The notes beneath the pieces are model-generated. The model did not search any database. It saw only the letters and a program-made list of their open reading frames with translations, and had not been told where the DNA came from. This document shows positions 62,152 to 64,000 of a DNA stretch of 64,000 bases, piece by piece. Origin of the DNA: Rhynchopus sp. YZ270_cl-10 (lineage: Eukaryota > Euglenozoa > Diplonemea > Diplonemida > Diplonemidae); NCBI GenBank assembly GCA_964035575.1, contig OZ037837.1, forward strand, positions 372,001 through 436,000. The letters run 5' to 3'. Numbering within the stretch: the stretch's first letter is position 1; the number at the start of each line of letters is the position of its first letter. The position numbers were made by a program, and so were the translations under genes.

Positions 62152-62786
62152 TGTAAAGACATCTTCCATCATGCATTGAGGAGGGTAAGACAGTGTTCGC
62201 AGTTTCTACCTGATAGCATTACACATTTAACTTCTCCACGGGGGTCTTGGGCCGTTCACTCGGTTCTACCTTGACTACCGGAAGATATTCTTGAGGCCTT
62301 TTTGGTCTCTAGAATATCCGGTCTTCCCGAACGGAGGCACACTTTGTGTGTTACTACGACCTGGCAATTTCCAGCAGTAGGTTAAGTAATCTTTCTTGTA
62401 AATTGTTGGATCATTATCTCCTCAGTGCATGAATGCCCCACGTGACTGGACACTTTTGTGTTTGTCATGTGGAGCTGTGGTTGCTCTTTCACGACTTTTA
62501 TCCTTGTATCCAGTGTACCCAGTACCCAGTGCCCTGTCACGACTTTTTCCGTGACAAAAAGTTCGGTTTCCTTGACAAAATCCATTTTTTCATTGACATT
62601 TTTTTGTCACTGAATTTTTGGATTTGTCACGAAATCGAATTTTTTTTGTCAATGAAAAAATTGGTTTGTCACGAAATCGATTTTTTTTTGTCACGAAATC
62701 GAATCTTTCAAAAAAATTCCGTGACAAAATTCCGTGACAAATCGGTGTCACGGTAATTTTCGAGGCCGAAATCGAACTTTTCTCAA
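62152..62786. repeat. Left arm of a large foldback (inverted repeat)
   Basis: Reverse complement of 63268-64000 almost throughout, from GTAAAGACATCTTCC to TTTTCTC. Its inner 265 bases are a CGTGACAAA word cluster. The outer part is ordinary complex sequence. Confidence 0.92.
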
Positions 62787-63267
62787 TATAAAATTATTAC
62801 GCGTCCACTCGACGTTTGGATAAAGAAAACTAGAGATGAAAGGGGGTTTGGGGGGAAGAGTTTAATTCTTGAACGCATCCCCACACTCAGTCACACAATT
62901 GTAATGGTGCAATATAAAAAATAAGTATTTCAACCGCACACCACATTGCGACAGGTAGCATTGTGCCGCCCTCGACGCAGATTCCAAAGGGGATTACTGA
63001 AACACCGCCGCAGAGGAAAAGATACAAATAGATTCACGACAGTGCCGACAGTTGCTTTAGACTCAGCTAAGCCTCTTATGTGCAGAGTCAAGCCTTTTGC
63101 ACAGCCATGTTTTGTCAATGTTTGCTTCGTATTTTGCGACCCACAAAATATGGGAGTCGTGACTTCCAGCTTACACTTAAAAAAACATTGAATGTAAAGG
63201 CGGGGGTCCAAATAACGTTATTATTCGGTAACTTTGAGAATTTTTTTCAAAAAGGGAAAAAATAAAT
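62787..63267. other. Foldback spacer with repeat pieces
   Basis: 62797-62898 is block 1 of the composite repeat; 63193-63240 is the TCCAAATAAC repeat. Between them lies 290 bases of unrecognised sequence with short frames on both strands. Confidence 0.7.
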
Positions 63268-64000
63268 AGAGAAAAGTTCGATTTCGGCCTCGAAAATTAC
63301 CGTGACACCGATTTGTCACGGAATTTTGTCACGGAATTTTTTTGAAAGATTCGATTTCGTGACAAAAAAAAATCGATTTCGTGACAAACCAATTTTTTCA
63401 TTGACACACAAAATTCGATTTCGTGACAAACCGATTTTTTCATTGACAAAAAAAAATTCGATTTCGTGACAAATCCAAAAATTCAGTGACAAAAAAATGT
63501 CAATGAAAAAATGGATTTTGTCAAGGAAACCGAACTTTTTGTCACGGAAAAAGTCGTGACAGAAATGGATTTTGTCAAGGAAACCAAACTTTTTGTCACG
63601 GAAAAAGTCGTGACAGGGCACTGGGTACTGGGTACACTGGATACAAGGATAAAAGTCGTGAAAGAGCAACCACAGCTCCACATGACAAACACAAAAGTGT
63701 CCAGTCACGTGGGGCATTCATGCACTGAGGAGATAATGATCCAACAATTTACAAGAAAGATTACTTAACCTACTGCTGGAAATTGCCAGGTCGTAGTAAC
63801 ACACAAAGTGTGCCTCCGTTCGGGAAGACCGGATATTCTAGAGACCAAAAAGGCCTCAAGAATATCTTCCGGTAGTCAAGGTATAACCGAATGAACGGCC
63901 CAAGACCCCCGTGGAGAAGTTAAATGTGTAATGCTATCAGGTAGAAACTGCGAACACTGTCTTACCCTCCTCAATGCATGGTGGAAGATGTCTTTACAAC
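63268..64000. repeat. Right arm of the foldback, reaching the window edge
   Basis: 733 bases pairing with 62152-62786. It is longer because it has one more TTTCGTGACAAACCGATTTT unit and one more GTCAAGGAAACC...GTCACGG unit. Homology still continues at position 64000, so the true end may lie outside. Confidence 0.92.

Noticed and set aside
62797-62898. Possible tRNA-like pol III boxes in the composite repeat
   Set aside because: A GCGTTCAAGAAT string is only weakly like a B box and no fitting A box was found.
62433-63717. Frames with RDKKFGFLDKIHF repeats
   Set aside because: They are translations of the CGTGACAAA word cluster in each foldback arm, mirrored on both strands; no sign of selection as protein.

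Overview
This looks like a window from the nuclear genome of a free-living protist with few or no introns. Ten intact or broken gene loci can be supported, and every one lies on the minus strand. Each intact gene is a single open frame of 0.6 to 1.7 thousand codons, including multidomain proteins that would normally carry many introns. One-directional, intronless gene strings are typical of Euglenozoa (kinetoplastids, diplonemids). The cyclase type seen here (membrane sensor, then a helical YRPYLP linker, then a class III cyclase domain) fits such protists. Large repeat-filled gaps of 2 to 9 kb fit a diplonemid-like genome better than a compact kinetoplastid one. This assignment is inference; no spliced-leader, tRNA or rRNA gene was recognised.

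Layout from left to right. At 0.8-4.0 kb is a WSC-type, mucin-like, multipass membrane protein. At 5.4-9.2 kb is a secreted class I peroxidase fused to DOMON, cytochrome b561, cytochrome b5 and a cyclase-like domain. 9.4-14.1 kb is a nest of DNA-transposon-like repeats. 14.1-17.0 kb holds three broken pieces of a ubiquitin-like/LRR gene whose breaks share one 18-bp junction; the complete gene is at 21.4-23.3 kb. Between them lie a 7-bp satellite and a PIF/Harbinger-like insertion. A GH3 glycosidase is at 25.3-27.6 kb. A 1717-residue STAND receptor (ankyrin, ADP-ribosyltransferase, NACHT, 14 WD40 repeats) is at 28.4-33.5 kb. 33.6-39.0 kb is repeat-rich. A second WSC-mucin-multipass paralogue is at 39.1-42.3 kb. 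Two adenylyl-cyclase-type paralogues lie at 43.2-45.3 and 47.5-49.6 kb, with the relic of a third. A 5-bp satellite and a decayed coding element follow at 50.8-52.8 kb. A zinc-finger/B-box LRR protein is at 54.6-56.3 kb. From 56.4 kb to the end there are only repeats, finishing in a foldback structure with arms of more than 600 bp.

Themes. The genes suit a phagotrophic cell that senses and digests its surroundings: surface WSC proteins, membrane cyclases, a secreted glycosidase, a transmembrane redox protein, and intracellular LRR and NACHT receptors of immune type. Several exist as families that share near-identical blocks next to unrelated blocks, so segment exchange seems to be a main source of novelty. 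The gaps hold many small, apparently non-coding inverted-repeat elements. Several have clear target-site duplications (TA, TAA, TTAA, 5 bp, 8 bp), and many are built from a private short word repeated on both strands.
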